From Niastella sp. OAS944 (GTDB lineage Bacteria > Bacteroidota > Bacteroidia > Chitinophagales > Chitinophagaceae), in assembly GCA_024809215.1 (NCBI GenBank), contig JANUBW010000008.1, positions 124,001 to 188,000 on the forward strand: DNA of 64,000 bases. Direction: 5' to 3'. The notes beneath the pieces were generated by a model, which saw only the letters and a program-made list of their open reading frames with translations, had not been told where the DNA came from and did no database searches. The translations under genes and the position numbers were made by a program. Below are positions 34,384-43,303 of the stretch, piece by piece. Every line of letters begins with the position of its first letter. Position 1 is the stretch's first letter.

Positions 34384-34641
34384 ATGTTAGACAGAAATTT
34401 GCGCAAAACAAGAACCGGGGTGGTAACCAGCAACAAAATGGAAAAAACCATAACTGTTGCGGTAGAAAGAAAAGTAAAACACCCTATCTATGGTAAGTTC
34501 GTAAAGAAGACTACCAAATTCCACGCTCATGATGAAAAGAATGAGTGTACCATAGGCGATGTTGTTCGCATTATGGAAACCCGTCCCCTGAGCAAGACTA
34601 AGAGATGGAGACTGGTAGAGGTTGTAGAGAAAGCGAAGTAA
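34384..34641 (+). CDS. rpsQ: 30S ribosomal protein S17
   Basis: This 85-residue OB-fold protein begins [25 protein letters not shown] and includes [35 protein letters not shown] with [21 protein letters not shown], the full S17 signature. It binds 16S rRNA early in assembly. A hairpin-forming repeat lies directly downstream (34651-34682) before rplN. Confidence 0.96.
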   Translation: MLDRNLRKTRTGVVTSNKMEKTITVAVERKVKHPIYGKFVKKTTKFHAHDEKNECTIGDVVRIMETRPLSKTKRWRLVEVVEKAK

Positions 34642-34650
34642 TATAGAGCT

Positions 34651-34682
34651 GTTAGCAGCAGGCTTAAAGCCTGTTTGCTAAC
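34651..34682. repeat. Palindromic intergenic repeat between rpsQ and rplN
   Basis: GTTAGCAGCAGGCTT and AAGCCTGTTTGCTAAC form an imperfect inverted repeat with almost no loop. It occurs in a 125-bp spacer, the longest of this part of the operon. Confidence 0.7.
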
Positions 34683-34766
34683 GACGATTTCAAATAAATT
34701 TTTAATCATTCGCTATTGGTTCCGATAGCATCGGGACTAAAGGCTGAGAGCTAAAAAGCTAATAAA

Positions 34767-35135
34767 ATGATTCAGCAAGAATCCAGATTAAATGTAGCTG
34801 ATAACAGTGGCGCCAAGGAAGTACTGTGTATCCGTGTACTGGGAAACAGCGGCCAGGATTACGCCAAGATCGGCGATAAAATTGTAGTAACCGTAAAGGA
34901 TGCTATTCCTGCTGGTGGTATTAAAAAAGGTACTGTTACCAAAGCGGTAATTGTTCGTACAAAGAACAAATTACGTCGTAAAGACGGATCTTATATCCGG
35001 TTTGATGACAACGCCGTAGTGCTGTTGAATCAGTCTGACGAGCCTCGTGGCACCCGTATCTTCGGGCCCGTTGCACGTGAGCTGCGTGATAAAGGTTACA
35101 TGAAGATTATTTCTTTGGCTCCGGAAGTTTTATAA
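34767..35135 (+). CDS. rplN: 50S ribosomal protein L14
   Basis: This 122-residue protein begins [26 protein letters not shown] and has [21 protein letters not shown] plus the C-terminal [29 protein letters not shown]14 sits at the subunit interface and forms a bridge with 16S rRNA. It has the standard position before rplX, separated by a 104-bp spacer that contains a repeat. Confidence 0.97.
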   Translation: MIQQESRLNVADNSGAKEVLCIRVLGNSGQDYAKIGDKIVVTVKDAIPAGGIKKGTVTKAVIVRTKNKLRRKDGSYIRFDDNAVVLLNQSDEPRGTRIFGPVARELRDKGYMKIISLAPEVL

Positions 35136-35137
35136 AC

Positions 35138-35218
35138 AAGCTGCAAGCTATAAGCATGATGCTTGTTGCTTGCATGAAATATAATTGAAAACGGCTTTAA
35201 GCTTGCAGCTTGCAGCTT
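35138..35218. repeat. Palindromic intergenic repeat between rplN and rplX
   Basis: AAGCTGCAAGCTATAAGC (35138-35155) and GCTTGCAGCTTGCAGCTT (35201-35218) are inverted repeats matching at 16 of 18 positions. The intervening 45 bp contain a further small hairpin (GCATGATGC, TTGCTTGCATG). Confidence 0.75.
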
Positions 35219-35239
35219 TTAGCTAAAAGCTAGAATAAA

Positions 35240-35578
35240 ATGAGCAACAGATTCAAACCTAAGTTTAATATTAAAAAAGGCGATAACGTAGTTGTTATTG
35301 CCGGTGATGATAAAGACGCTAAAAAACCTCGCGTGGTTTTGGAAGTATTTCCTGAGAAATCACGTGTACTGGTTGAAGGCGTGAATATCGTTACCAAACA
35401 TACCAAACCATCGGCTCGTAATACCCGTGGTGGTATCGTAAAGAAAGAAGCGCCTATTCACATCTCTAATGTGATGTTATGGGACGCTAAAGCCGGAGCA
35501 GGCGTGAAAGTAAAGCGTACCCGCGAAGAGGGTAAGCTGGTGCGTGTTTCTAAGAAATCTGGCGAAGCAATAAAATAA
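35240..35578 (+). CDS. rplX: 50S ribosomal protein L24
   Basis: This 112-residue protein has the KOW motif IKKGDNVVVIAGDDKDAKKPRVVLEVFPEKSRVLVEGVNIVTKHTKPS and PIHISNVMLWD, typical of L24. It starts assembly of the large subunit by binding the 5' end of 23S rRNA. It lies in the usual order between rplN and rplE. Confidence 0.96.
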   Translation: MSNRFKPKFNIKKGDNVVVIAGDDKDAKKPRVVLEVFPEKSRVLVEGVNIVTKHTKPSARNTRGGIVKKEAPIHISNVMLWDAKAGAGVKVKRTREEGKLVRVSKKSGEAIK

Positions 35579-35699
35579 ATACTAAAGGCTGAACGCGAAA
35601 GCAGTTGGCCTTAAGTTTTAATATAGAAACTATCGATTTTCTAAAAGGTGTTATGCTGTTTGCACCATGCATTAAACATAACACGCTAAGCTTAATAAA

Positions 35700-36269
35700 A
35701 TGAGTACAACAAAATATAGCCCCAGGCTGGCAGACAAATACAAAAAAGAAGTTGTATCTGCTTTAATGAAAAAATTCAGCTACGGCACCGTAATGCAGGT
35801 TCCCCGTTTGGAAAAGATCTGCATCAATCGTGGTGTTAACGGAGCTGTTTCTGACAAGAAGCTGGTAGATATAGCTATTGATGAGCTGACAATGATCTCT
35901 GGTCAAAAGGCTATCCCTACAATGTCTAAAAAAGACATTTCTAACTTCAAGTTGCGTAAGAACATGCCGATCGGCGCCCGCGTTACTTTACGTGGTACCA
36001 AAATGTACGAGTTCCTCGACAGGCTGATCTCTACTTCTTTACCTCGCGTACGTGACTTCAAAGGGATCAATGATAAAGCTTTCGATGGTCGTGGTAACTA
36101 CACACTGGGTGTTACAGAGCAGATCATCTTCCCTGAGATCGATATCGATAAAGTAAGCAAGATCACTGGTATGGACATTACGTTTGTAACTACTGCCCAA
36201 ACCAACGAAGAAGCTTACGAGCTGTTGAAAGAACTGGGTATGCCTTTCAAAGGAGCAAAGAAAGACTAA
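35700..36269 (+). CDS. rplE: 50S ribosomal protein L5
   Basis: This 189-residue protein includes [65 protein letters not shown] and [30 protein letters not shown], the L5 signatures. L5 binds 5S rRNA and contacts the P-site tRNA. It is preceded by a 121-bp spacer with no recognised feature. Confidence 0.97.
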   Translation: MSTTKYSPRLADKYKKEVVSALMKKFSYGTVMQVPRLEKICINRGVNGAVSDKKLVDIAIDELTMISGQKAIPTMSKKDISNFKLRKNMPIGARVTLRGTKMYEFLDRLISTSLPRVRDFKGINDKAFDGRGNYTLGVTEQIIFPEIDIDKVSKITGMDITFVTTAQTNEEAYELLKELGMPFKGAKKD

Positions 36270-36309
36270 GAATTTATACATTCAGAAATCTCAAAACGTA
36301 AAATAAATT

Positions 36310-36579
36310 ATGGCTAAAGAGTCAGTTAAAGCCAGACAAAGAAAAAGAGAACGTATGGTAGCACAGCATGCTGAAAAACGTGCTGAACTGAAAGCTGCCG
36401 GCGATTGGAAAGCTTTAGATGAAATGCCGAAGAATTCTTCGAAAGTTCGTCTGAAAAACCGTTGCCAGTTAACAGGTCGTCCGAAAGGATATATCCGTTA
36501 CTTCGGCTTAAGCCGTGTTACGTTCCGTGAAATGGCGTTGAATGGCAAAATCCCAGGTGTTAAAAAAGCATCCTGGTAA
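36310..36579 (+). CDS. rpsN: 30S ribosomal protein S14, zinc-independent (C-minus) type
   Basis: This 89-residue protein has the S14 C-terminal core [43 protein letters not shown]. It has the longer N-terminal region and only one cysteine, so it lacks the CxxC...CxxC zinc ribbon of the short form. S14 helps to assemble the 30S head. It is located between rplE and rpsH as usual. Confidence 0.96.
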   Translation: MAKESVKARQRKRERMVAQHAEKRAELKAAGDWKALDEMPKNSSKVRLKNRCQLTGRPKGYIRYFGLSRVTFREMALNGKIPGVKKASW

Positions 36580-36681
36580 AGGCAAGGCACAAAGTGCAAG
36601 CCTCTCAAACTAGAAGAGAAAGCCTGGTAACAGGGACTACTCTTGAATAAAATTATAAAACTGTTTTAATTTAGAATAAAC

Positions 36682-37080
36682 ATGGTAACTGATCCAATAG
36701 CAGATTTCCTGACTAGAATTCGTAATGCGCAGATGGCTGGACACAGGATTGTTGAGATCCCGGCTTCTAATCTGAAAAAACGTATTACTGAAATATTGTA
36801 CGATCAGGGATACATTCTTAAATACAAATTTGAGGATGATAACAAACAGGGTGTTATTAAAATAGCCCTGAAATATGATGCTCAAAGTAAAGAGCCTGCT
36901 ATCAAATCTCTGGAAAGAATCAGCCGTCCTGGTTTACGTCAGTATGCCAGCCCTGCAGAGTTCAAAAGAGTGAAAAATGGTTTAGGTATTGCAATTGTGA
37001 GCACATCACAAGGTGTAATGACCGACAAACAAGCCAAAAGCCAAAACGTTGGCGGCGAAGTTCTTTGCTACATCTACTAA
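36682..37080 (+). CDS. rpsH: 30S ribosomal protein S8
   Basis: This 132-residue protein begins [39 protein letters not shown] and has the C-terminal [33 protein letters not shown], both diagnostic of S8. In E. coli S8 also represses the spc operon by binding the rplE start region. A 12-bp perfect hairpin lies in the spacer to rplF (37092-37121). Confidence 0.97.
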   Translation: MVTDPIADFLTRIRNAQMAGHRIVEIPASNLKKRITEILYDQGYILKYKFEDDNKQGVIKIALKYDAQSKEPAIKSLERISRPGLRQYASPAEFKRVKNGLGIAIVSTSQGVMTDKQAKSQNVGGEVLCYIY

Positions 37081-37091
37081 GAAAACAATAT

Positions 37092-37121
37092 AACGCTGAA
37101 AGCTTACCGGCTTTCAGCGTT
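37092..37121 (+). promoter_or_regulatory. Perfect 12-bp hairpin between rpsH and rplF
   Basis: AACGCTGAAAGC (37092-37103) and GCTTTCAGCGTT (37110-37121) pair perfectly around a 6-nt loop. There is only TGTTCTCC downstream and no T run, so it is not a classical terminator. It may be a processing, stabilising or regulator-binding site inside the operon. Confidence 0.6.
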
Positions 37122-37210
37122 GTTCTCCGGATACATTAAGCCCACACCTATAGGGGCTGACCGGTTCGGCGAACGCAAACAACATATAACAACTATAAAT
37201 TTTATTAGTT

Positions 37211-37765
37211 ATGTCTCGTATAGGTAAAAAACCGGTGACTGTTACAAGTGGTGTAACCATCACAGTTAGCGCCGATAACGTTATTACTGTTAAAGGTCCT
37301 AAAGGTGAATTGAAACAGGCTATTGACCGGGATATTAAAGCCGTAGTAGAAAACGGTGAAGTTGTATTCACCCGTCCTACCGACCAGATCCGTCACCGTG
37401 CTATGCACGGTTTGTACCGCGCGCTGGTAGCCAACATGGTGAAAGGTGTTACTGAAGGGTATACAAAGAAACTTGAGTTGGTTGGGGTAGGTTATAAAGC
37501 AAGCAATCAGGGTAACCTGCTCGATCTGTCGCTGGGTTATTCTCACAATATTCTGTTCGAGATCCCTAAAGAATTGAAAGTTTCTACTGACCAGCAAAAA
37601 GGGGAGAACCCAAAGATTACCCTGGAAGGTATTGACAAACAATTACTGGGACAGGTAGCCGCTAAATTACGTAGCTTACGTAAACCTGAGCCTTACAAAG
37701 GAAAAGGTGTTAAATACGTTGGCGAGGTTATTCGTCGTAAAGCTGGTAAAGCAGCTGGTAAATAA
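37211..37765 (+). CDS. rplF: 50S ribosomal protein L6
   Basis: This 184-residue protein begins MSRIGKKPVTVTSGVTITV and contains KGPKGELKQAIDRDIKAVVE, the central GYKASNQGNLLDLSLGYSHNI and the C-terminal RKPEPYKGKGVKYVGEVIRRKAGKAAGK, which is diagnostic of L6. L6 binds the sarcin-ricin region near the factor-binding site. A GCTAATGTG-type palindrome follows it. Confidence 0.97.
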   Translation: MSRIGKKPVTVTSGVTITVSADNVITVKGPKGELKQAIDRDIKAVVENGEVVFTRPTDQIRHRAMHGLYRALVANMVKGVTEGYTKKLELVGVGYKASNQGNLLDLSLGYSHNILFEIPKELKVSTDQQKGENPKITLEGIDKQLLGQVAAKLRSLRKPEPYKGKGVKYVGEVIRRKAGKAAGK

Positions 37766-37778
37766 ATTGGCTAATTAG

Positions 37779-37831
37779 CTAATGTGCTAATGTGCTGATT
37801 AAAAAGATGCACTGGCACATTAGCAGATTAG
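37779..37831. repeat. Palindromic GCTAATGTG repeat between rplF and rplR
   Basis: CTAATGTGCTAATGTG (37779-37794) and CACATTAGCAGATTAG (37816-37831) are inverted repeats with a single mismatch in 16 bp. The flanks continue with more GTACATTATCACATTA sequence. Confidence 0.8.
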
Positions 37832-37888
37832 TACATTATCACATTAACATTATCTTCCGGCAGTATCGGAGGATTTAAAATAAAAGCA

Positions 37889-38242
37889 ATGAATACTAAA
37901 TTAGAACAAAGGCAAAAGATTCGCTACCGCATTCGTAAGAAGGTTGCCGGTACAGCTGCAAAGCCCCGTTTGGCCATTTTCCGTAGCAATAGTGATATCT
38001 ATGCGCAGCTGATCGATGACGAACAAGGTTTTACCTTAGCTGCCGCCTCTTCACGCGATAAAGATATCAGCGCGCAAAAAATAACCAAAGTTGAAAAAAG
38101 CAAACTGGTAGGTCAGGCAATTGCCCGCAAAGCAAAAGACCTGAATATCAGCGCTATCGTTTTTGATCGTGGTGGCAACCTGTATCATGGCCGTGTGCAA
38201 GCTGTTGCTGAAGGCGCTCGCGAAGGAGGTCTTCAATTCTAA
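37889..38242 (+). CDS. rplR: 50S ribosomal protein L18
   Basis: This 117-residue protein begins [21 protein letters not shown] and has [32 protein letters not shown] and [26 protein letters not shown], all typical of L18. L18 binds 5S rRNA with L5. It precedes rpsE by 43 bp. Confidence 0.97.
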   Translation: MNTKLEQRQKIRYRIRKKVAGTAAKPRLAIFRSNSDIYAQLIDDEQGFTLAAASSRDKDISAQKITKVEKSKLVGQAIARKAKDLNISAIVFDRGGNLYHGRVQAVAEGAREGGLQF

Positions 38243-38285
38243 GACAATTCACATTTTACAATTCCGATAATTTCAAATAGAAATA

Positions 38286-38804
38286 ATGGCAAAAGTTAAT
38301 TTAAACAGGGTTAAAGCCGGCGATATCGAGCTGAAAGAGAAAGTGGTGGCTATTAACCGCGTGGTAAAAACAACCAAAGGTGGTCGCGCTTTTAGTTTTT
38401 CTGCCCTGGTAGTGGTAGGTAACGGAAATGGTGTTGTAGGACACGGTCTGGGTAAAGCTAAAGAAGTACAGGAAGCTATCACCAAAGGTATCGAAGACGC
38501 CAAAAAGAACCTGATTAAAGTGCCTATCATGCACGGTACAATTCCCCACGACCAATGGGCTAAAGAAGGTGCTGCCAAAGTATTGGTTAAGCCTGCTGCT
38601 CATGGTACTGGTGTGATCGCCGGAGGCAGTATGCGCGCAGTGCTGGAAGCCGCCGGTATCACCGACGTTCTGGCAAAATCACTGGGTTCTGCCAACCCAC
38701 ACAACGTGGTAAAAGCAACCTTCAAAGTTCTTGCTTTGTTGCGTGAACCAGTTACCGTTGCCCGCCAACGTAAACTGAACCTGAAGAAAGTATTTAACGG
38801 TTAA
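38286..38804 (+). CDS. rpsE: 30S ribosomal protein S5
   Basis: This 172-residue protein has the S5 signature [34 protein letters not shown], and a C-terminal domain with [42 protein letters not shown]5 is involved in mRNA unwinding and decoding accuracy. It is followed by rpmD after 95 bp, in a spacer with two GGCGGAGA motifs. Confidence 0.97.
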   Translation: MAKVNLNRVKAGDIELKEKVVAINRVVKTTKGGRAFSFSALVVVGNGNGVVGHGLGKAKEVQEAITKGIEDAKKNLIKVPIMHGTIPHDQWAKEGAAKVLVKPAAHGTGVIAGGSMRAVLEAAGITDVLAKSLGSANPHNVVKATFKVLALLREPVTVARQRKLNLKKVFNG

Positions 38805-38899
38805 CCACAAATTCGCCGGTGGGCGGAGAGTAAGGTTTCTGTTATAAAAATAATTCTCAACTTATAAACTTCATCCGTCGGTTGGCGGAGACAGGGGTT

Positions 38900-39082
38900 A
38901 TGAAAAAGATTAAAATCACTTTAGTAAAAAGTCCTATTGACCGTCCTGAGCGTCAGAAACTGACCCTGCAGGCCCTGGGTTTAAATAAGACAAATGCTTC
39001 AAAAGAAGTAGAAGCTACTCCTCAGATCCTGGGTATGGTTCGCAAAGTGACCCACCTGGTGAAAGTTGAAGAGCTGGCTTAA
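38900..39082 (+). CDS. rpmD: 50S ribosomal protein L30
   Basis: The ATG at 38900 gives 60 residues (MKKIKITLVKSPIDRPERQK...), the normal length of bacterial L30; an in-frame TTG 18 bp upstream is unlikely. The sequence has QKLTLQALGLNKTNASKEVEATPQILGMVRKVTHLVKVEEL, the L30 pattern. L30 is a small 23S rRNA-binding protein. It lies between rpsE and rplO, with a 180-bp spacer to rplO that contains a candidate internal promoter. Confidence 0.95.
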   Translation: MKKIKITLVKSPIDRPERQKLTLQALGLNKTNASKEVEATPQILGMVRKVTHLVKVEELA

Positions 39083-39141
39083 TCATAAATGAGCTAATTG
39101 GCCATTTTTCTAATTAAAAGCAGTCAATTCTAAAAGATTGA

Positions 39142-39173
39142 TTGCTTTTGATGTTAGTAAATGATTATATTCG
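39142..39173 (+). promoter_or_regulatory. Possible internal promoter before rplO-secY
   Basis: TATATTCG at 39166-39173 resembles the TAnnTTTG/TTCG -7 element, and TTG at 39142-39144 could be a -33 element (21-bp spacer). It lies in the longest spacer (180 bp) of the cluster. A small GGGG / CCCC hairpin follows near 39230. The match is only partial. Confidence 0.4.
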
Positions 39174-39262
39174 CGGCCGCTTTAATTAGCTTGTAGTACA
39201 CATTAGGAATTTATACATTAACATGCGAGGGGCGATTCCCCGTAAGTAAAAATCAAAATAAG

Positions 39263-39712
39263 ATGAAATTACATGAACTGAGGCCTGCAAAAGGCGCAAC
39301 ACACAAGGAAAAACGTTTAGGTCGTGGTGAAGCTTCTGGTAAAGGTGGTACCTCTACCAAAGGTAACAAAGGTAGCCAGAGCCGTGCTGGTTATCAACGT
39401 AAAAACGCACATGAAGGTGGTCAAATGCCCATTCAGCGTCGTTTACCAAAACGTGGATTTAAAAATCCGTTCCGTGTTGAATATACAGTATTTAACCTGG
39501 GCCAAATCGATCACCTGGTAGAAAAATATGAACTGAACGATTTTTCTCATGAAACACTGAGAGAATGGGGACTGGTAGGCCAAACAGATAAGATAAAAAT
39601 ATTAGGTAACGGTGAACTGAAAAGCAAGGTTGCTATCAAAGTGAATGCTATTAGCGAAAAAGCTAAGCAGGCAGTTGAAGCTGCGGGCGGCTCAGTAGAA
39701 TTGGTAAAGTAA
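39263..39712 (+). CDS. rplO: 50S ribosomal protein L15
   Basis: This 149-residue protein begins MKLHELRPAKGATHKEKRLGRGEASGKGGTSTKGNKGSQSRAGYQRKNAHEGGQMPIQRRLPKRGFKNPF, the extended glycine/lysine-rich N-terminal arm of L15, followed by the globular part ending AAGGSVELVK. L15 is a late assembly protein of the large subunit. secY follows after 80 bp, as in other bacteria. Confidence 0.97.
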   Translation: MKLHELRPAKGATHKEKRLGRGEASGKGGTSTKGNKGSQSRAGYQRKNAHEGGQMPIQRRLPKRGFKNPFRVEYTVFNLGQIDHLVEKYELNDFSHETLREWGLVGQTDKIKILGNGELKSKVAIKVNAISEKAKQAVEAAGGSVELVK

Positions 39713-39792
39713 TTTTGTGTAACTTGCATAGACGCATTGAACAAATGCGTCTTTTTTTTCTTTGAGGGAAATCTAAAAATCTTGGCAAATCC

Positions 39793-41124
39793 GTGAAAAA
39801 GTTCATCCAAACACTGAAAAATATCTGGAGTATTGAGGAGCTGAGGAGTAAAATTCTGGTGACCATTACCCTGATAGCCGTTTACCGTTTAGGCACACAC
39901 ATTGTTCTGCCGGGTATTGACCCTGCCAATATCACTCAGGGTAAATCCTCAGGTGGTATCCTTGGTTTGATCGACGCCTTTGCTGGTGGAGCCTTTTCAC
40001 AGGCTTCTATTTTGGCATTAGGTATCATGCCGTACATTTCTGCATCGATCTTTATTCAATTGATGACCATCCTGTATCCTCCTTTCCAGAAATTACAGAA
40101 AGAAGGCGACAGCGGTCGTAAAAAGATCAATCAATACACCCGTTACCTCACAGTACTGGTTACTATTTTACAAGCCAGCGCGTACGTAGCATTCCTGAAT
40201 TCTACCAACGCCGGTGCCATGATTGAATCTTATAAACCCTACTTCTGGTTGTCTACCACCGTTATCCTCACTGCAGGTACATTATTCGTAATGTGGCTGG
40301 GTGAAAAAATTACCGACAAAGGTTTGGGTAATGGTAGCTCGGTGATCATCATGGTGGGTATCCTGGCTCGTCTTCCACAATCAATGTGGCAGGAGTGGGC
40401 AGCCCGCTCAAACAGAGGCGGTGGCGGTTTATTGATCTTCGTGATCGAAATTGCTATCCTGGTTGCCATCATCATGGGGCTTATCATCCTTATCCAGGGT
40501 GTACGCAAAGTGCCTGTACAGTATGCTAAACAAATTGTAGGTAACCGCCAGTTTGGTGGCGCCCGCCAGTTCCTCCCCTTAAAGGTGAACAGCGCAGGTG
40601 TAATGCCTATCATCTTTGCCCAGGCGATCATGTTCTTACCAACCCTGTTGAGCAACTTCGACTCAACTAAAGGACTGGCTGCCGTGTTTGGTAATCATAG
40701 CAATTTCTGGTACATGATCATTTATGCAGTAATGGTAATTGGTTTTACCTTCCTGTACACTGCGTTAATATTCAACCCCAAACAAATTGCCGACGACCTT
40801 AAACGTAATAATGGATTTATCCCAGGCGTAAAACCTGGTCAGCCTACAGCCGATTATATTGGTGCTGTAATGGATAAGATCACATTCCCGGGTGCGGTAC
40901 TGCTTGCAATGGTTGGTATTTTACCAGGTTTTGCACAAAGAATGGGTGTTCAGCAATCATTCTCTTCTTTCTTTGGAGGTACTTCCCTGCTTATCATGGT
41001 AGGTGTAATTCTCGATACCCTTCAACAGATAGAAACGCAGCTGCTGATGCGCCAATACGATGGCTTAATGAAGAGTGGAAGAATTCAGGGACGCCAACAG
41101 GTTACCCCAGCTTCTACTTTATAA
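39793..41124 (+). CDS. secY: Preprotein translocase subunit SecY
   Basis: This 443-residue protein begins with GTG at 39793 (MKKFIQTLKNIWSIEELRSKI). It has ten membrane segments and the SecY signatures GGAFSQASILALGIMPYISASIFIQLM near the N terminus and a C-terminal GGTSLLIMVGVILDTLQQIETQLLMRQYDGLMKSGRI. It forms the protein-conducting channel with SecE and SecG. It lies downstream of rplO, as in most bacteria, and is closed by a terminator at 41144. Confidence 0.97.
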   Translation: MKKFIQTLKNIWSIEELRSKILVTITLIAVYRLGTHIVLPGIDPANITQGKSSGGILGLIDAFAGGAFSQASILALGIMPYISASIFIQLMTILYPPFQKLQKEGDSGRKKINQYTRYLTVLVTILQASAYVAFLNSTNAGAMIESYKPYFWLSTTVILTAGTLFVMWLGEKITDKGLGNGSSVIIMVGILARLPQSMWQEWAARSNRGGGGLLIFVIEIAILVAIIMGLIILIQGVRKVPVQYAKQIVGNRQFGGARQFLPLKVNSAGVMPIIFAQAIMFLPTLLSNFDSTKGLAAVFGNHSNFWYMIIYAVMVIGFTFLYTALIFNPKQIADDLKRNNGFIPGVKPGQPTADYIGAVMDKITFPGAVLLAMVGILPGFAQRMGVQQSFSSFFGGTSLLIMVGVILDTLQQIETQLLMRQYDGLMKSGRIQGRQQVTPASTL

Positions 41125-41143
41125 AATATTTCTCAGCAAAACC

Positions 41144-41180
41144 AAACCTGACAGCTGTTTGTATAGTTGTCAGGTTTTGT
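41144..41180 (+). terminator. Intrinsic terminator after secY
   Basis: AAACCTGACA (41144-41153) and TGTCAGGTTT (41168-41177) form a perfect 10-bp stem, followed by TTGTTTT. It lies 20 bp after the stop and partly isolates map. Confidence 0.85.
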
Positions 41181-41199
41181 TTTAATATAAATTAATGTA

Positions 41200-42000
41200 A
41201 TGATCTATTATAAGACCGAAGCTGAAATTGCATTGATGCGGGAAAGCGCTTTACTGGTTAGTAAAACACTGGCCCATGTGGCCGGGTTATTAAAACCAGG
41301 TATCACTACGCTTTCTTTAGACAAAATAATTGGCGAGTTTATTCGTGATCACCAGGCAGAGCCTGCCTTTCTGAACTATAAAGGCTATCCATACAACTCC
41401 TGCATTTCGGTAAACGATGTGGTGGTGCATGGTTTTCCCGATAAAAACGAACTGAAAGAAGGTGACATTATTTCTGTTGACATTGGCACCTTAAAGAACG
41501 GTTACTATGGCGATCATGCCTATACGTTCGCTATCGGCGACCCCGGCGATGATGTAATGAAACTGATACGTATAACTAAAGAATCGTTATACAAAGGCAT
41601 TGAAAAAGCGGTAGCTGGTAACCGCATTGGCGACATTGCATTTGCCATTCAGGAGCATACCGAAAAAAAGCATGGTTACGGTGTTGTGCGTGAACTGGTA
41701 GGGCACGGCCTGGGAAGATCGATGCACGAAGATCCGCAGGTGCCTAATTACGGCAAGCGCGGTTCGGGCCCTGTATTGCGCGAAGGATTGGTGCTGGCTA
41801 TTGAACCTATGATCAACATGGGTAAGAAAGAAGTATATACCGAAGAAGATGGCTGGACGGTTCGCACGGTTGACCACAAACCCTCTGTTCACTTTGAACA
41901 TGATGTATGTGTGCGTAAAGGCAAAGCCGATATTTTGAGCGATTACAGTATCATTGAAGCTGTTGAAAGAACGAACCCCAATTTACATACCAAGGATTAA
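41200..42000 (+). CDS. map: Methionine aminopeptidase, type I
   Basis: This 266-residue protein has the metal ligands of type I MetAP: ISVDIGTLKNGYYGDHAYTF (two Asp), ELVGHGLGRSMHEDP (His), VLAIEPMINMG (Glu) and EHDVCV (near the C-terminal Glu region). It removes N-terminal Met from nascent proteins. Map commonly follows secY in Bacteroidota. In many species infA, rpmJ and rpsM follow next; here the neighbour is an unrelated flavoprotein. Confidence 0.95.
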   Translation: MIYYKTEAEIALMRESALLVSKTLAHVAGLLKPGITTLSLDKIIGEFIRDHQAEPAFLNYKGYPYNSCISVNDVVVHGFPDKNELKEGDIISVDIGTLKNGYYGDHAYTFAIGDPGDDVMKLIRITKESLYKGIEKAVAGNRIGDIAFAIQEHTEKKHGYGVVRELVGHGLGRSMHEDPQVPNYGKRGSGPVLREGLVLAIEPMINMGKKEVYTEEDGWTVRTVDHKPSVHFEHDVCVRKGKADILSDYSIIEAVERTNPNLHTKD

Positions 42001-42007
42001 GCAATAA

Positions 42008-43255
42008 GTGAGTGGTAATAAGAAAAGATTAGTTGTAATAGGAGGCGGGGCGGCCGGTTTTTTTTGTGCAGTAAATGCCGCCCGGCTGCATCCTTCGCTT
42101 GAAGTGACCCTTCTCGAAAAAACAAGCAAGCTGCTCTCAAAAGTAAGAGTTTCCGGTGGTGGCCGGTGTAACGTAACCCACTCTTGTTTTTCCATTCCCG
42201 ATATGGTGCGCCACTATCCGCGTGGCGGCAATTTTCTTAAGAAAGCATTTCATCAATTCTTTACTACCGATACCATACAATGGTATAGCGAACGCGGCGT
42301 AAAACTGAAAACCGAAGAAGATGGCCGTATGTTCCCTGTTACCAATACATCACAAACAATTATTGATTGTTTGTTACGCGAAGCGAATAAGTACGGTGTT
42401 GATATAAGAATGAATTCAGATGTTAAGAGTCTGAAATATGAGCAGGAAGCGTTTACACTTGAGCTATCTGACCTTCGGATGCTAACTGCAGATTACGTTG
42501 TTATAGCATGTGGCGGTTTTGCCAAATTAGCGCAGTTCGGTTGGCTGCAACAGTTGGGACATACTATTGCAGAACCGGTTCCCTCCCTGTTCACCTTCAA
42601 TATGCCCGGTAACGCTATTACACAGCTAATGGGCGTATCGGTACCTGATGCACAGGTTAAGATAACAGGCAGTAATTTATTGGCCAAAGGGCCTTTGCTG
42701 ATCACGCATTGGGGTATGAGCGGCCCGGCTGTATTACGTCTGTCGGCCTGGGGTGCCAGGCAATTGGCAACAGGCAATTACCAATTTGCAATTATAGTAA
42801 ACTGGCTTCCTGATTACAATGAGAATACATTGCGGGAGCAGTTTCAACAATTACGATTTGATCTGGCAGCACAAAAAATAGTGAACCGCAATCCCTTCAA
42901 CTTACCACAACGGTTATGGCAATACCTGGTTGAACAATCGGGTATACAGGAAGAAAAACGCTGGGCCGATGTTTCGGCTAAAGAGCAAAACAAGCTTATT
43001 GCAAATTGTTGTGCACAGGAGTTTAAGGTGCAGGGTAAAACAACGTTCAAGGAAGAGTTTGTAACAGCGGGTGGTATTCAACTGGCAGAGGTAGATGCCA
43101 ATACAATGCAAAGCAAAATTGTACCACACTTATATTTCGCAGGTGAAATACTTGATATAGATGGTATTACCGGCGGCTTTAATTTTCAAAACGCCTGGAC
43201 GAGTGGCTTCATTGCAGCAAAAGCAATTGCAGCAGATGTAAAACCCGCCATTTAA
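42008..43255 (+). CDS. BaiN/HI0933-type NAD(P)/FAD-dependent oxidoreductase
   Basis: This 415-residue protein starts at GTG 42008 (MSGNKKRLVVIGGGAAGFFCAVNAA) with the dinucleotide fold GxGxxG. It has the family signature KVRVSGGGRCNVTHSCF, FKVKTEEDGRMFP-like sequence (VKLKTEEDGRMFP) and the C-terminal AGEILDIDGITGGFNFQNAWTSGFIAA. The family is flavin-dependent, with few characterised members (BaiN reduces bile-acid intermediates; others are of unknown role). The start is 7 bp from the map stop, suggesting co-transcription, although the map gene may be followed by weak read-through only. Confidence 0.85.
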   Translation: MSGNKKRLVVIGGGAAGFFCAVNAARLHPSLEVTLLEKTSKLLSKVRVSGGGRCNVTHSCFSIPDMVRHYPRGGNFLKKAFHQFFTTDTIQWYSERGVKLKTEEDGRMFPVTNTSQTIIDCLLREANKYGVDIRMNSDVKSLKYEQEAFTLELSDLRMLTADYVVIACGGFAKLAQFGWLQQLGHTIAEPVPSLFTFNMPGNAITQLMGVSVPDAQVKITGSNLLAKGPLLITHWGMSGPAVLRLSAWGARQLATGNYQFAIIVNWLPDYNENTLREQFQQLRFDLAAQKIVNRNPFNLPQRLWQYLVEQSGIQEEKRWADVSAKEQNKLIANCCAQEFKVQGKTTFKEEFVTAGGIQLAEVDANTMQSKIVPHLYFAGEILDIDGITGGFNFQNAWTSGFIAAKAIAADVKPAI

Positions 43256-43303
43256 GCAACGAACCACCAAACCTGTGAAGGCATTGATGGTTCGTTGAAA
43301 AAT

